DNA of 64,000 nucleotides from Pseudomonadota bacterium (lineage in GTDB: Bacteria > Pseudomonadota > Alphaproteobacteria > Rhizobiales > Hyphomicrobiaceae), in the NCBI GenBank assembly GCA_023412805.1, contig JAEZRM010000048.1, positions 1-64,000 on the forward strand, read 5' to 3'. Positions 52,738 through 62,151 of the stretch are shown piece by piece. The number at the start of each line of letters is the position of its first letter. Within the stretch, counting starts at the first letter, position 1. A program made the position numbers and the translations under genes. The notes below the pieces were generated by a model. The model did not search any database. It saw nothing but the letters and a program-made list of their open reading frames with translations, and had not been told where the DNA came from.

Positions 52738-53093
52738 CATCACCTCTCGAGCCCGATCCGGCAGCACCTTCTGCGCTACTCGCCCCGGCCACGTACTGAA
52801 CTTTGGGGCGCAAGCGGTCCTCCGCGCGCCAGCCGACCTGATGGTCATAGAAGAACACCAGTTTCCGTCAAGAGTGGACCTATATCGCATCAATTCCTGG
52901 GAGCGTGGTTTACGATCCCATAAATGAGCCGCGTCCAGGAAAGTGCCGCAAAATCGGCCGAAACGGGTTCAAAATTTACGCAGTTCCCCTTGCCGCTCGG
53001 GCTCCAAATCGCTAAGTGACGGCAGCGCTTTGCAGGGCGGCATCGTGATTCCGCACGGCCGCGATGGGCGCGTCGACCCCAAGGGGGACTGTC
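52738..53093. other. Intergenic region between the DUF1178 gene and asd
   Basis: This 356-base divergent gap contains no gene that I can support. It should hold the promoters of both neighbours. An AT-rich patch around 52970-52980 and the asd Shine-Dalgarno (GGGGGAC, about 53083-53089) are the only marks that I see. Confidence 0.5.
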
Positions 53094-54134
53094 ATGGGCT
53101 ACAAGGTCGCCATCATTGGTGCCACCGGCAATGTCGGCCGGGAAATGCTGAACGTGCTTGCCGAGCGGGAATTCCCGGTCGACGAGATTTACGCACTCGC
53201 TTCGCGCCGCTCGGTCGGCGTCGAGGTTTCGTTCGGCGAGAAGACGCTCAAATGCCAGGATCTCGAGAGTTTCGACTTCTCGAAGGTCGATTTCGCGCTC
53301 ATGTCGGCAGGCGGAGCCGTATCGAAGGAATGGAGCCCGCGCATCGGCGCCACGGGCTGCATCGTCATCGATAATTCATCCGCGTGGCGCTACGACGCCG
53401 ACGTGCCGCTGATCGTGCCCGAGTGCAATGCGGACGTGCTCGTCGAGTACATGGCGCGCAAAAATCGCAAGAACATCATCGCCAATCCGAACTGCTCGAC
53501 GGCCCAGATGGTGGTCGCGCTGAAGCCGCTGCACGACGTGGCGCGGATCAAGCGCGTGGTCGTCTCCACGTACCAGTCCGTCTCCGGCGCCGGCAAGGAT
53601 GCCATGGATGAGCTCTGGGCCCAGACCAAGGGCAAGTACGTCCCCGGCCAGGAAGTGGAGCCGAAGAAGTTCCCGAAGCAGATTGCCTTCAACTGCATTC
53701 CTCAAATCGACGTCTTCATGGAGGACGGCTACACGAAAGAGGAATGGAAGATGCTGGCCGAGACGAAGAAGATCCTCGATCCCAAGATCAAGGTGACGGC
53801 GACGTGTGTGCGCGTGCCGGTTTTCGTCGGCCACTCGGAGGCGGTCAACATCGAGTTCGAGCGGCTGATGACGGTCGCGGAAGCGCGCTCCATCCTGCGC
53901 GAGGCACCGGGCATCATGGTCGTCGACAAGCGTGAGGCCGGCGGCTACGTGACGCCGGTCGAGGCGGCAGGCGAATTCGCGACGTACGTCTCGCGCATCC
54001 GCGAGGACGCGACGGTCGAGAACGGCCTCGCCATGTGGATCGTCTCCGACAACCTGCTCAAGGGTGCAGCCCTCAATACCGTGCAGATTGCTGAGACGCT
54101 GGTGAACCGGAAACTGCTCGCCAAAGCCGCCTGA
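53094..54134 (+). CDS. asd: Aspartate-semialdehyde dehydrogenase
   Basis: 346 residues. An N-terminal NADP-binding GATGNVG loop (10-16), the catalytic Cys134 in NPNCSTAQ, and the C-terminal domain with ATCVRVPVFVGHSEAV identify it. It reduces aspartyl phosphate to the semialdehyde, the branch point to lysine, diaminopimelate, threonine and methionine, so it also feeds lysine supply. Start is the ATG before GYKVAIIGATG. It is a single gene ending at a short hairpin shared with the convergent marR gene. Confidence 0.97.
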   Translation: MGYKVAIIGATGNVGREMLNVLAEREFPVDEIYALASRRSVGVEVSFGEKTLKCQDLESFDFSKVDFALMSAGGAVSKEWSPRIGATGCIVIDNSSAWRYDADVPLIVPECNADVLVEYMARKNRKNIIANPNCSTAQMVVALKPLHDVARIKRVVVSTYQSVSGAGKDAMDELWAQTKGKYVPGQEVEPKKFPKQIAFNCIPQIDVFMEDGYTKEEWKMLAETKKILDPKIKVTATCVRVPVFVGHSEAVNIEFERLMTVAEARSILREAPGIMVVDKREAGGYVTPVEAAGEFATYVSRIREDATVENGLAMWIVSDNLLKGAALNTVQIAETLVNRKLLAKAA

Positions 54135-54140
54135 ATGGTC

Positions 54141-54160
54141 GCGGCGCCTATTCGCGCCGC
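54141..54160. terminator. Hairpin between asd and marR
   Basis: GCGGCGC/GCGCCGC is a perfect 7-bp stem with a 6-base loop, 7 bases after the asd stop and overlapping the end of the convergent marR-type gene. It may act in both directions. Confidence 0.45.
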
Positions 54161-54663
54161 CCTGGATTGCCCTCAGGCGTGCGCAGCGAGGCAACGATCA
54201 GCCGCAAATCCTCGACGAGGTTTGCGCGCTGCTCAGCGTTGAGCGTTGCCACGATGCGGGCGTCGACGGCTTCGACCTTGGGCCGCGCTGCAGCAAGTAT
54301 GCGCAAGCCCTCATCGGTCAGCCTGACGGCATAGGCGCGGGCATCCTCGCGAGTGCGCCGGCGCTGAAGAAGCCCCTTCTTGAGCATCCGGCGCACGATA
54401 TCCGCGAGCGTCGAACGGTCGATCCCGGTCACTTCCACCAAGTCCGTCTGGCTCAGGCCCTCACGCTGGGCTACCGTCAGCAGGACCGCGAATTGGCGCG
54501 GCGTCAGGTCGAGCTCGCCCATCTCAGCTGCAAAGATGTCGGCAGCGCATTGGCCGGCCCGATGCAAGAGATGTATCGGCGACCGCACGAGGGCCGCTGG
54601 CTCGGCTCCCTCGACGTTTTGGTGCGTTCTATGTTTCATCGTGCGGAATGCCGCCATCCTCAT
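54148..54663 (-). CDS. MarR-family transcriptional regulator
   Basis: 171 residues. The winged helix-turn-helix covers about 45-120: LTPRQFAVLLTVAQREGLSQ, then IDRSTLADIVRRMLKKGLL and the wing RRRTREDARAYAVRLTDEG. MarR dimers usually repress an adjacent gene and respond to small aromatic ligands. No regulated partner is obvious, since its neighbours are housekeeping genes. Start ATG 54663 has GGGGG upstream; the 206-base gap to the yciB gene behind it shows nothing else. Confidence 0.88.
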   Translation of the reverse strand: MRMAAFRTMKHRTHQNVEGAEPAALVRSPIHLLHRAGQCAADIFAAEMGELDLTPRQFAVLLTVAQREGLSQTDLVEVTGIDRSTLADIVRRMLKKGLLQRRRTREDARAYAVRLTDEGLRILAAARPKVEAVDARIVATLNAEQRANLVEDLRLIVASLRTPEGNPGRRE

Positions 54664-54869
54664 TAACCCCCGATCGGACCTGCCTTCCTCGAACCTCTGC
54701 GGCTGGCACTTACATCCGAAGCAGATTGCTCTGCAGAAACAAGCACTGGCACGCCCCCTACCCGCAAGGAGCGGGTGAGGCCCGATGGTCGAATCCATGG
54801 CGCGGAATAGAAACAGATCTTCCGGAACAGAGCAAATGTGGACTGCGATCAGTGAACCCCCTTTTTGGT

Positions 54870-55481
54870 TCAAGGTGCGTCGTCCGCCTTCTCGAGCCCA
54901 TATCGCTGGATGAGCCCGACCTGCAGCATCGCGAAGATGATCGTGAGCGGCAGAATGCCGAAGACCTTGAAGCTCGCCCAGGTCCCCTCGCTGAAGTTCC
55001 GCCACACGATCTCGTTGAGAACGGCCATGGCTAGGAAGAAACCGATCCAGCGATAGGTGAGTTTGCGCCAGCCTTCCTCCGTGAGCCGGAAGGCCTGGCC
55101 GAGCAGGAGCTGGAGAAAATTGCGCCCGGTGAGCAGGCCGCCCCCAAGCGCGACCGCGAACAGAACATTCACCATCGTCGGCTTCATCTTGATGAAGCGC
55201 GCATCATTCAGCCAGAGCGTTAGCGCACCAAAACCAACGACAAGCACAGTGGTCAGAACCAGGGTTGGAGATATGTGGCCGAGCCAGACCCGCGAGACGA
55301 TCATCGCGACAACCGTCGCAGCCATGAGAACACCCGTCGCGATGTAGATGTTCGATGCCATGTAGGCGGCAAAGAACAGCAGCAGCGGTGCCAGATCCAG
55401 GATCAGCTTGACGAGTTGCTTGCTGTCGGCGGCAGGGGCGGCGTCGGCTTCGCCGTCACGGGGTGCCGGTACGGTCATCAT
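54870..55481 (-). CDS. YciB/IspZ-family inner-membrane protein (copy 1)
   Basis: 203 residues with about six membrane segments. Family marks are LLLFFAAYMASNIYIATG, the KMKPTMVNVLFAVALGGG segment, LTEEGWRKLTYRW and LNEIVWRNFSEGTWASFKVFG. YciB affects septation and envelope integrity; the exact role is not known. It is the more typical of two adjacent paralogues and the last gene of the series from dapF. Start ATG 55481 after GGAGGTCG. Confidence 0.9.
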   Translation of the reverse strand: MMTVPAPRDGEADAAPAADSKQLVKLILDLAPLLLFFAAYMASNIYIATGVLMAATVVAMIVSRVWLGHISPTLVLTTVLVVGFGALTLWLNDARFIKMKPTMVNVLFAVALGGGLLTGRNFLQLLLGQAFRLTEEGWRKLTYRWIGFFLAMAVLNEIVWRNFSEGTWASFKVFGILPLTIIFAMLQVGLIQRYGLEKADDAP

Positions 55482-55559
55482 CGACCTCCTGAATCACAAT
55501 GCGGCGCGCGCACGCGACGCCCGCCAAAGACGAGGCCAGCCAACGTGCGGCCGGCCGGG

Positions 55560-56198
55560 CTATTGGCTGTTCGACTTGTTCTCGACAGGCACAGGCAGCC
55601 GGTGGCGCTGTAGCAGTCGCACCTGCCACCACATGAATAGCCCCGTCAGCGGCATCACGATGAACAGCTTGAACAGAATCCACACATCGACGCCAGTGAA
55701 GAGCCGGTTCAGAGCCCAGAATTGCGTATGCTCGAAGCCCAGGCGCACAGCCTCGTTGCACCCAGCCGTGACGAGGAAAAACCACGCGAGATTGGCGGTC
55801 AGTTTGTTCCAGCCTTCGTTCGTGTAGTGGAACGTGGTGCCGAAGACGAAGCGGAAGAAGTTGCGATCCGTCTTAAGGCCCCACCAGAGCAGGGCGGCCA
55901 CAAACGTATTGAAGAGCGTGACCTTGATCTGCACCCACTTCGGGTCGCCGGTGATGATCGTCAGCAGGCCAAACGTGATGCTCACGGCGCCGGCAATGAA
56001 CGGCATGATTGGCGGGCGCCCGAGGATGCTGAGCGTCGCGATGAGTGCCAGGATCGTCGTCGCGATGAGTGCCCACGTGCCGGCGGCGATGCCCCAGATG
56101 CCGTTCACGAGAAACATGGCGACCAGCGGTCCCATCTCCCCGAGGATGTTGACGGTCTGGATCCGGTTGAATGGATAATGCTTCGTCAACCAACCCAT
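55560..56198 (-). CDS. YciB/IspZ-family inner-membrane protein (copy 2, divergent)
   Basis: 212 residues, about six membrane segments. It shares the YciB ground plan (KVTLFNTFVAALLWWGL, YTNEGWNKLTANLAWFF, CNEAVRLGF) but differs strongly from copy 1 next to it. The first segments (ILGEMGPLVAMFLVNGIWG) resemble YciB less. It follows ftsY by 78 bases and precedes copy 1 by 78 bases, so both are probably co-transcribed with ftsY. Start ATG 56198 with GGAAGCGG upstream. Confidence 0.85.
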   Translation of the reverse strand: MGWLTKHYPFNRIQTVNILGEMGPLVAMFLVNGIWGIAAGTWALIATTILALIATLSILGRPPIMPFIAGAVSITFGLLTIITGDPKWVQIKVTLFNTFVAALLWWGLKTDRNFFRFVFGTTFHYTNEGWNKLTANLAWFFLVTAGCNEAVRLGFEHTQFWALNRLFTGVDVWILFKLFIVMPLTGLFMWWQVRLLQRHRLPVPVENKSNSQ

Positions 56199-56276
56199 GA
56201 ACCGCTTCCTACCCCTGCTTTCTCGCTTGGCTTGTGCCCCGGGGATGGGGCCACATGCCATCATTGCCGAGATTGA

Positions 56277-57455
56277 TTAACCGACCGCAATAGCCCGCGC
56301 AAATTCCTTGGGATCGAACGGCTGGAGATCCTCCGCCGCCTCCCCCACACCGATGGCGTGAACAGGCAAGCCGAAGCGGGCCGATATGGCAACGAGGATG
56401 CCCCCCCGAGCCGTTCCGTCGAGCTTCGTCATCACCAGTCCCGTCACCCCCGCCCGATCCTTGAACACTTCGACTTGGGACAGGGCATTTTGCCCAGTCG
56501 TCGCGTCGAGCACCAGCAGGACCGTGTGCGGTGCAGAAGGATCGAGCTTGCGCAGCACACGAACGACCTTTTCGAGCTCGTCCATGAGGCCTTGCTTGTT
56601 CTGGAGGCGCCCGGCCGTATCGATCAGGAGAACGTCGCTTTGCGCTTCCTGCGCTGCCTTCAGCGCGTCGAAGGCGAGGCCCGCTGCATCCGCACCGACT
56701 TTGTGCGCGACGACGGGCGCGCTCGTGCGCTCGCCCCAGATCTTGAGCTGATCGATAGCGGCCGCGCGGAAGGTGTCGCCGGCGGCCATCATGACCGACT
56801 GCCCTGCGCGCTTGAACTGCTGCGCGAGCTTGCCGATCGTCGTCGTCTTACCGGCCCCATTGACGCCGACCACGAGGATCACGTGCGGCTTCAGCGCGCC
56901 ATCGAGCTCAAGCGGCTTGGCTACCGGCACGAGCACGCGCTCGACCTCGTCGGCGAGAACCGTGCGCACATCCTCCTGCGAAATGCCCTTGGCATAGCGC
57001 CCGTGGGAGAGCGCGTCCGTTATGCGCGTTGCCGTCTCGACACCGAGATCGGCCTGGAGAAGCACATCCTCGAGATCGTCGAGTGTATCTGCGTCTAGCT
57101 TGCTCTTCGTGAAAAGGCCGGTGATGCCTTCCGAGAGCTTCGACGACGTCTTGGTGAGACCGGCCTTGAGACGCGAGAACCAGCCGCCCTTCTGCGCGGG
57201 CGCAGGCTCGACCTCTGCCGCCTCAGCGACATCGACATCCGGCGCTTCGGCAACGAGGACTTCCTCTGCTACCGTCTGCTCCACGACTGCCAAGCGCGCA
57301 GACTCAGGAGGCGACGCGGATGATGTCTCCTGCTTGTCTACTTCGGCTTCCTTGGTCTCGACATCAGGCTCAGGCGAGGGCGCAGGCGCGGGTGTCGACG
57401 CGCCGCCGAACAGGCGCCCGAACAGGCCGCGCTTTTTCTCTTCTGGTGCGCTCAC
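56277..57455 (-). CDS. ftsY: Signal recognition particle receptor FtsY
   Basis: 392 residues starting at GTG. An acidic A domain (about 1-85, Glu/Ala/Pro-rich) precedes the N domain and the SRP GTPase domain: G1 GVNGAGKTTTIGKLA, the insertion-box motif GDTFRAAAIDQL, G3 DTAGR, G4 TKLDGTARGG. It docks SRP-ribosome complexes at the membrane for cotranslational insertion. Its start overlaps the stop of mtaB by 4 bases. It is third in the dapF-mtaB-ftsY-yciB-yciB series. Confidence 0.97.
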   Translation of the reverse strand: MSAPEEKKRGLFGRLFGGASTPAPAPSPEPDVETKEAEVDKQETSSASPPESARLAVVEQTVAEEVLVAEAPDVDVAEAAEVEPAPAQKGGWFSRLKAGLTKTSSKLSEGITGLFTKSKLDADTLDDLEDVLLQADLGVETATRITDALSHGRYAKGISQEDVRTVLADEVERVLVPVAKPLELDGALKPHVILVVGVNGAGKTTTIGKLAQQFKRAGQSVMMAAGDTFRAAAIDQLKIWGERTSAPVVAHKVGADAAGLAFDALKAAQEAQSDVLLIDTAGRLQNKQGLMDELEKVVRVLRKLDPSAPHTVLLVLDATTGQNALSQVEVFKDRAGVTGLVMTKLDGTARGGILVAISARFGLPVHAIGVGEAAEDLQPFDPKEFARAIAVG

Positions 57456-58783
57456 GATCCACCTTCTGCCCAGAGCCGTCGACCGTCATGGCGGTTCGCT
57501 CGTGCTCTCACGATATGGCCAACCGGGTACGTATGGGCAAGGTGCACCTCGGTAAAGTCCTCGGCGCGGCCGAGCCCCGGCTTCTCTATAAGTACCCGTA
57601 GTTCGCGACCGATCTGTGTTCCGAGATGGCGATCTGTGGCGCTTTGCCCCGCGGCCCGGAGTCGCTCCGCGCGTGTCTTGACGGTCGCCCGATCGACTTG
57701 GGGCATCCGCGCCGCGGGCGTACCCGTGCGGGGCGAGAACGGAAAGGCGTGAATGCCGGCGAGCCCGCACCGCTCGACGAGGTCTAGGGTGTTCGTAAAC
57801 ATCGCTTCGGTTTCTGTCGGGAAGCCCGCGATCAGATCGGCCGTGATCGCAATATCCGGCCTCAGGCGCCGCACTTCGTCACAGAAGCTGATCGCGTCGG
57901 CGCGCAGATGACGGCGCTTCATGCGCTTGAGGATCATGTCGTCGCCGGCCTGCAGCGAAAGATGCAGATGCGGCATGAGACGCGGCTCGCCGGCAATGGC
58001 CTCGATCAGCTCGGGATCGGCCTCGATGCTGTCGATCGAGGAAATACGCAGTCGCTGCAGCTCAGGCACGAGACGCAGAATGCGCCGCACGAGACTGCCG
58101 AGACGTGGCGTCGCCGGAAGATCCGAACCCCAGGATGTCAGATCGACGCCCGTCAGCACCACCTCTGCATGACCGGCCGCGACGAGCCCCTTGATCTCGG
58201 CGACGACGGCTCCCGCCGGCACCGAGCGCGAAGGCCCGCGCCCGTAGGGAATGATGCAGAACGTGCAGCGATGATCGCAGCCGTTCTGGATCTGCACGAA
58301 GGCGCGTGCGCGGCTGCCGAAGCCATGCTCCAGATGGCCCGCCGTCTCGCGCACGGACATGATGTCGTTGACGGCAACGCGCGGGCTGCTGCCGGTTGCG
58401 AGCGTCGCCCAGGTTTGGGCCGCGACCTTCTCGCCGTTGCCGATGACATGATCGACTTCAGGCATGGCGGCGAAGTTCTGAGGCTCGATCTGCGCCGCGC
58501 AGCCCGTGACGACAATGCGCGCGGTGGGATTGGCGCGGCGCATCTTGCGAATGGTCTGGCGCGCCTGGCGTACGGCCTCCGCCGTCACGGCGCAGGTGTT
58601 GACGATGACAGTGTCGCCGAGCCCCGCGGCTGCCGCATGTCCGCGCATGACCTCGGACTCGTAAGCATTGAGGCGGCATCCGAGCGTGATGATCTCGACG
58701 CCACCGGCGTCGCGCGCAGGTTCTTGATCGGACACCGGCAAGGCATCCTCGATCGGCGCGGCGATGGTGGGGGTGTCCTCCAT
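57452..58783 (-). CDS. mtaB: tRNA t6A37 methylthiotransferase MtaB
   Basis: 443 residues. The N-terminal UPF0004 domain has its three cluster cysteines in LGCRLN, VNTCAVT and TGCAAQ. The radical-SAM motif is NGCDHRCTFCIIPYGRG with SRS following. A TRAM-like C-terminal end is present (LIEKPGLGRAEDFTEV, then VGHIVRARA). The short HTLGCxxN-type opening is MtaB-like and not MiaB- or RimO-like. It adds a methylthio group to t6A at position 37 of ANN-reading tRNAs. It starts 7 bases after the dapF stop. Confidence 0.93.
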   Translation of the reverse strand: MEDTPTIAAPIEDALPVSDQEPARDAGGVEIITLGCRLNAYESEVMRGHAAAAGLGDTVIVNTCAVTAEAVRQARQTIRKMRRANPTARIVVTGCAAQIEPQNFAAMPEVDHVIGNGEKVAAQTWATLATGSSPRVAVNDIMSVRETAGHLEHGFGSRARAFVQIQNGCDHRCTFCIIPYGRGPSRSVPAGAVVAEIKGLVAAGHAEVVLTGVDLTSWGSDLPATPRLGSLVRRILRLVPELQRLRISSIDSIEADPELIEAIAGEPRLMPHLHLSLQAGDDMILKRMKRRHLRADAISFCDEVRRLRPDIAITADLIAGFPTETEAMFTNTLDLVERCGLAGIHAFPFSPRTGTPAARMPQVDRATVKTRAERLRAAGQSATDRHLGTQIGRELRVLIEKPGLGRAEDFTEVHLAHTYPVGHIVRARANRHDGRRLWAEGGS

Positions 58784-58790
58784 GCGCCGC

Positions 58791-59657
58791 TTAGCCTGGT
58801 ACCGCGAGCGGAAACGGATCGAGCGTGCCTTCGTGCTCGAGCTCGGCTGGGCCGGTCATGATGATGTGATTGTCCGCGCGCCATTCGATCACGAGCGGGC
58901 CACCCGGAAGGGTCACAGTCACCTTGCGGCTGATGAGCCCGATACGTGCGGCCGACACCGCTGCCGCGCAGGCTGCCGAGCCACACGCGCGCGTGAGACC
59001 CGCGCCGCGCTCCCAGGTGCGGAGCGTGATCGCGTCGCGGCTATCGATGCGCGCGATCGATATGTTGGCGCGCTCGGGGAAGAGCGGGTGATTTTCCAGC
59101 ATGGGACCAATGCGGCCGAGATCGATCGCGGCCGGATCATCCACCCAGAATACGGCGTGTGGATTGCCGACGTTTACGACGGCCGGCGAATGAATGATCG
59201 GCTTATCGGCGGGGCCAACCTGCAGCTCGATGCGGCGCGTGTCATGGAAAGGCTCGGACAGCGGAATGTCCTGCCAGCCGAAGCGCGGCTCGCCCATGTC
59301 GACGGAGATCGAGGCCGCGCTCTCGAACCTCACATCGAGCAAGCCGCCGTCGGAGACATACTTGAACTCGGCACGCCCCGTATCGCGGTTGGCGAGGAGG
59401 CCGACGCAGCGCGTGCCGTTGCCGCACGCCTGAGCAAGCGAGCCATCCGTGTTGTAGATCAGGATGCGGGCGTCGAGGCCGGGGCTCGGCGGATCGTGCA
59501 GGACCATCATCTGGTCGAAGTGCGTCTGCGGCCGAGCCGCGATCGCTGCGGCTTCCTCCGCCGTGAATTTCTTGGGTGATCCGCGCAGATCGACCACGAC
59601 GATCTCGTTGCCGAGGCCGTTCATCTTCGCATAGCGGATTGCCGAGGGCGCGCTCAT
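58791..59657 (-). CDS. dapF: Diaminopimelate epimerase
   Basis: 288 residues. The two catalytic cysteines lie in the family motifs QACGNGTRC (Cys78) and RACGSAAC (Cys225), and the N-terminus reads KMNGLGNE. It interconverts LL- and meso-diaminopimelate, the last step before peptidoglycan precursor and lysine synthesis. Start is the ATG before SAPSAIRYAKMNG; a longer frame exists but overlaps the divergent gene's leader. First gene of the dapF-mtaB-ftsY-yciB-yciB series. Confidence 0.97.
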   Translation of the reverse strand: MSAPSAIRYAKMNGLGNEIVVVDLRGSPKKFTAEEAAAIAARPQTHFDQMMVLHDPPSPGLDARILIYNTDGSLAQACGNGTRCVGLLANRDTGRAEFKYVSDGGLLDVRFESAASISVDMGEPRFGWQDIPLSEPFHDTRRIELQVGPADKPIIHSPAVVNVGNPHAVFWVDDPAAIDLGRIGPMLENHPLFPERANISIARIDSRDAITLRTWERGAGLTRACGSAACAAAVSAARIGLISRKVTVTLPGGPLVIEWRADNHIIMTGPAELEHEGTLDPFPLAVPG

Positions 59658-59766
59658 GCGCCCATATATGGGAAATTGCGGTTCCGGCACAATCTGTTTG
59701 CCGGTGCGGACAGGCCTGCTAGGCCCACTTTCTACGCTGTTCAGAACGCGCGCGCACCCCGAGACC

Positions 59767-60354
59767 ATGGTCATACCCCATCCCGAGCGCCCTGCTGATG
59801 CCTCGCCCTCGCCCTGGGTGGCGCATTTCATTTCCGGCGCCGCGCCCAGGTTAATAGTACTGGACATCGCCTGCGGGACGGGTCGACACGTGCGGCTGGC
59901 GCTTCAGCACGGGCTCGCGGTCACCGCGATTGATCGCGACATTTCCCGGCTCGGCGCACTCGCAGGATACGAGCATGTGGATGCCATCGAGGCCGATCTG
60001 GAGAGCGGCGCGCCCTTTCCGCTGGCTGGCCGGCAGTTCGGCGCCGTGATCGTCACGAACTATCTCTGGCGGCCGATCCTGGCCGACATCTGCGCGGCGG
60101 TCGCTCCCAGCGGCCTGCTGATCTACGAGACTTTCGCGCGGGGGCACGAGCTTCTCGGCGGACGGCCGTCGAACCCCGAATTCCTGCTGAAGCCGAACGA
60201 ACTGGCCGAGGCCGCGATGGCCGTCGGTCTCGTTGTCATCGCCTTCGAGCAGGTCCGCGAGGAAGCCCCGCGCCCGCGCATTGTCCAGCGCATTGCCGCG
60301 GTCGGTCCGGCCCACACTTGGGTTGCAGCACCACCGGCTCGGTTCACGGATTGA
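59767..60354 (+). CDS. Class I SAM-dependent methyltransferase
   Basis: 195 residues. Motif I is LDIACGTGRHVRLAL, followed by the acidic AIDRDIS strand end and VIVTNYLWRP as motif II/III. It is small and TehB/UbiE-like, without a recognisable substrate domain. Start ATG 59767 (Val-Ile-Pro-His after Met) is preferred; an earlier in-frame ATG overlaps dapF. It is divergent from dapF and 71 bases before proC on the same strand. Confidence 0.82.
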   Translation: MVIPHPERPADASPSPWVAHFISGAAPRLIVLDIACGTGRHVRLALQHGLAVTAIDRDISRLGALAGYEHVDAIEADLESGAPFPLAGRQFGAVIVTNYLWRPILADICAAVAPSGLLIYETFARGHELLGGRPSNPEFLLKPNELAEAAMAVGLVVIAFEQVREEAPRPRIVQRIAAVGPAHTWVAAPPARFTD

Positions 60355-60425
60355 CGAAGCGCTCGCCTTGGCGGCCGCGTCGACTATGATTGCCGGCACC
60401 AACATGAAATGCAGGGAAGAACGGC

Positions 60426-61247
60426 ATGATACGCCTCGATGGGCCCCTCGTTCTCGCCGGCGCCGGCAACATGGGCGGCGCCATGCTCGCGGGCTGGCTG
60501 AAGCGCGGCCTCGCGCCGGCGGACATCATCGTCCAGGACCCGGGTCCGCCGCCGGCCACCGCCGAGCTTCTCGCCAAGCATGGCATCCGCTCCGTCCAGA
60601 GCATCGATAGCCTGCCGAAGCCCCCTTCCGTGCTTCTCATGGCCGTGAAGCCGCAGGTCATGGATCAGGTGTTCGCGCCCCTCGCCAAGCTGGCCGGCCC
60701 GTCGACGGTGGTTCTCTCCATTGCGGCCGGGCGGACGATCGCAAGCTTCGAGAAGTTTCTGGGGTCAGGCGCTGCCGTCGTGCGCTCCATCCCGAATACG
60801 CCCGCTGCCGTGGGACGCGGCATTACGGTCGCTGCTGCCAACGCGCATGTCACCGAGCAACACAAACAGACCGTGAGTGAGCTTCTCTCCGCCATTGGCG
60901 AAGTCGCCTGGGTGGACGACGAGGCCTTGATTGATCCCGTGACGGCCGTTTCGGGCTCCGGACCGGCGTACGTTTTTCATATGGTCGAAGCGCTGGCGGC
61001 GGCTGGCGTCGCCGTCGGGCTCAAGCCCGAGCTTGCCATGCAGCTTGCCCGTGCGACGGTGACGGGCTCAGGCGAACTGTTGCATCAATCCCCCCTCGAT
61101 GCCGCAACGCTCCGACAGAACGTCACCTCGCCGAATGGTACGACGTACGCTGCCCTACAGGTGCTCATGGCCAAGGATGGCCTCACGCCGCTGATGACGG
61201 CCACCGTCACTGCCGCGACGAAGCGATCGCGCGAGCTGGCGCAGTAG
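60426..61247 (+). CDS. proC: Pyrroline-5-carboxylate reductase
   Basis: 273 residues. The N-terminal NADP-binding loop is VLAGAGNMGGAMLAGW. Conserved family blocks VVRSIPNTPAAVGRG, the signature ITVAAANAHVT region and TAVSGSGPAYVFHMVEAL, and the C-terminal VTSPNGTT are present. It makes proline from P5C. Start ATG 60426. The TetR-family gene follows 70 bases downstream. Confidence 0.97.
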   Translation: MIRLDGPLVLAGAGNMGGAMLAGWLKRGLAPADIIVQDPGPPPATAELLAKHGIRSVQSIDSLPKPPSVLLMAVKPQVMDQVFAPLAKLAGPSTVVLSIAAGRTIASFEKFLGSGAAVVRSIPNTPAAVGRGITVAAANAHVTEQHKQTVSELLSAIGEVAWVDDEALIDPVTAVSGSGPAYVFHMVEALAAAGVAVGLKPELAMQLARATVTGSGELLHQSPLDAATLRQNVTSPNGTTYAALQVLMAKDGLTPLMTATVTAATKRSRELAQ

Positions 61248-61317
61248 CCGAGATGCCTTGCGTATGAGCCGCAGCGAACTATCTCTAGTGCACGACGTGG
61301 AATGAGCGAGGTGCCTG

Positions 61318-61995
61318 ATGATCGACACGACCACACCCAAGGGCCGCATCCTCGCCGCAGCACTTGCGCTCGCCGCCGAACGGCTGTGGCGTGAGGTATC
61401 GCTCGCCGATATCGCCGAGAAGGCCGGGCTCTCGCTCGTCGACCTCAAGACCTCGTTCGACAGCAAGGCGGAGATGCTGGTTGCCTTCAGTGGCCTCGTC
61501 GATGACGAGATGCTGCGCCGGGCGCCGCGCCGATCACCCGATCAGAGCACACGTGATGCACTCTTCGAAGTCATCATGAGCCGCTTCGATGCGCTCGGCC
61601 CATATCGCGTGGCGCTGAAGTCGATCGCGGGCAGCGGCTTCGCCGACATCGGCCATCTGCGCGCCGTCATGAACGCGCAGCACTGGATGCTCGCCGCTGC
61701 GGGCGTGAACACGGATGGCCCTGTCGGCGTCGCACGCACGGCTGGCCTCGCGACCGTCTACGCGAGCGTCTTCCGCACGTGGCTCGACGATGAGGATCCG
61801 GGTTTTTCGCGCACCATGGCCGCTCTCGATCGCCGTCTGCGTCGCGGTGAGAGTGCACTCAGTCGCATGGACGAAGTCTGCACCGGCGCCCAGCGCTTCG
61901 CCTCGGCCATCCTGCCGAGCCTCTTCGGTCGCCGCAGCCCACCGCCGCCACCGCAGCCCGAGGCTCCAGCCGCAACGCCGCCGCCCGGCATCTGA
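61318..61995 (+). CDS. TetR-family transcriptional regulator
   Basis: 225 residues. The N-terminal helix-turn-helix (about 8-55) reads ILAAALALAAERLWREVSLA, then DIAEKAGLSLVDL and FDSKAEMLVAF. The ligand domain has no recognised specificity, and the tail is a proline-rich stretch of about 20 residues. The fold is also that of COQ9-like proteins, which is a minor alternative. No operator can be assigned. It ends in a hairpin-rich gap shared with the convergent CnbZ-like gene. Confidence 0.82.
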   Translation: MIDTTTPKGRILAAALALAAERLWREVSLADIAEKAGLSLVDLKTSFDSKAEMLVAFSGLVDDEMLRRAPRRSPDQSTRDALFEVIMSRFDALGPYRVALKSIAGSGFADIGHLRAVMNAQHWMLAAAGVNTDGPVGVARTAGLATVYASVFRTWLDDEDPGFSRTMAALDRRLRRGESALSRMDEVCTGAQRFASAILPSLFGRRSPPPPPQPEAPAATPPPGI

Positions 61996-62016
61996 AGTCT
62001 ACAAAGGCGGGCGGGT

Positions 62017-62132
62017 CCGGGAGGGTGTCCCTCCCGGTAGAGCGCGAGGTCATGCCGGAGGCAGGCGTCTCGCTCGCGCCAAAGGCGCGAACAGGGCTGC
62101 CGCCCTGTAACCCGCTCGGGGGGCACCCCCGA
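62017..62132. terminator. Cluster of three GC hairpins between convergent genes
   Basis: Perfect stems are CCGGGAGGG/CCCTCCCGG (62017-62037), ACAGGGC/GCCCTGT (62091-62108) and TCGGGGG/CCCCCGA (62116-62132); CTTTTATTG follows near 62140. They lie between two genes that converge, so the array probably stops transcription from both sides. Its repetitive look also suggests a dispersed element. Confidence 0.6.
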
Positions 62133-62151
62133 ACCCCCGTCTTTTATTGAC

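Noticed and set aside
61996..62151. CRISPR-like repeat array
   Set aside because: The hairpins differ from each other in sequence and spacing; they are terminator-like palindromes, not direct repeats with spacers.
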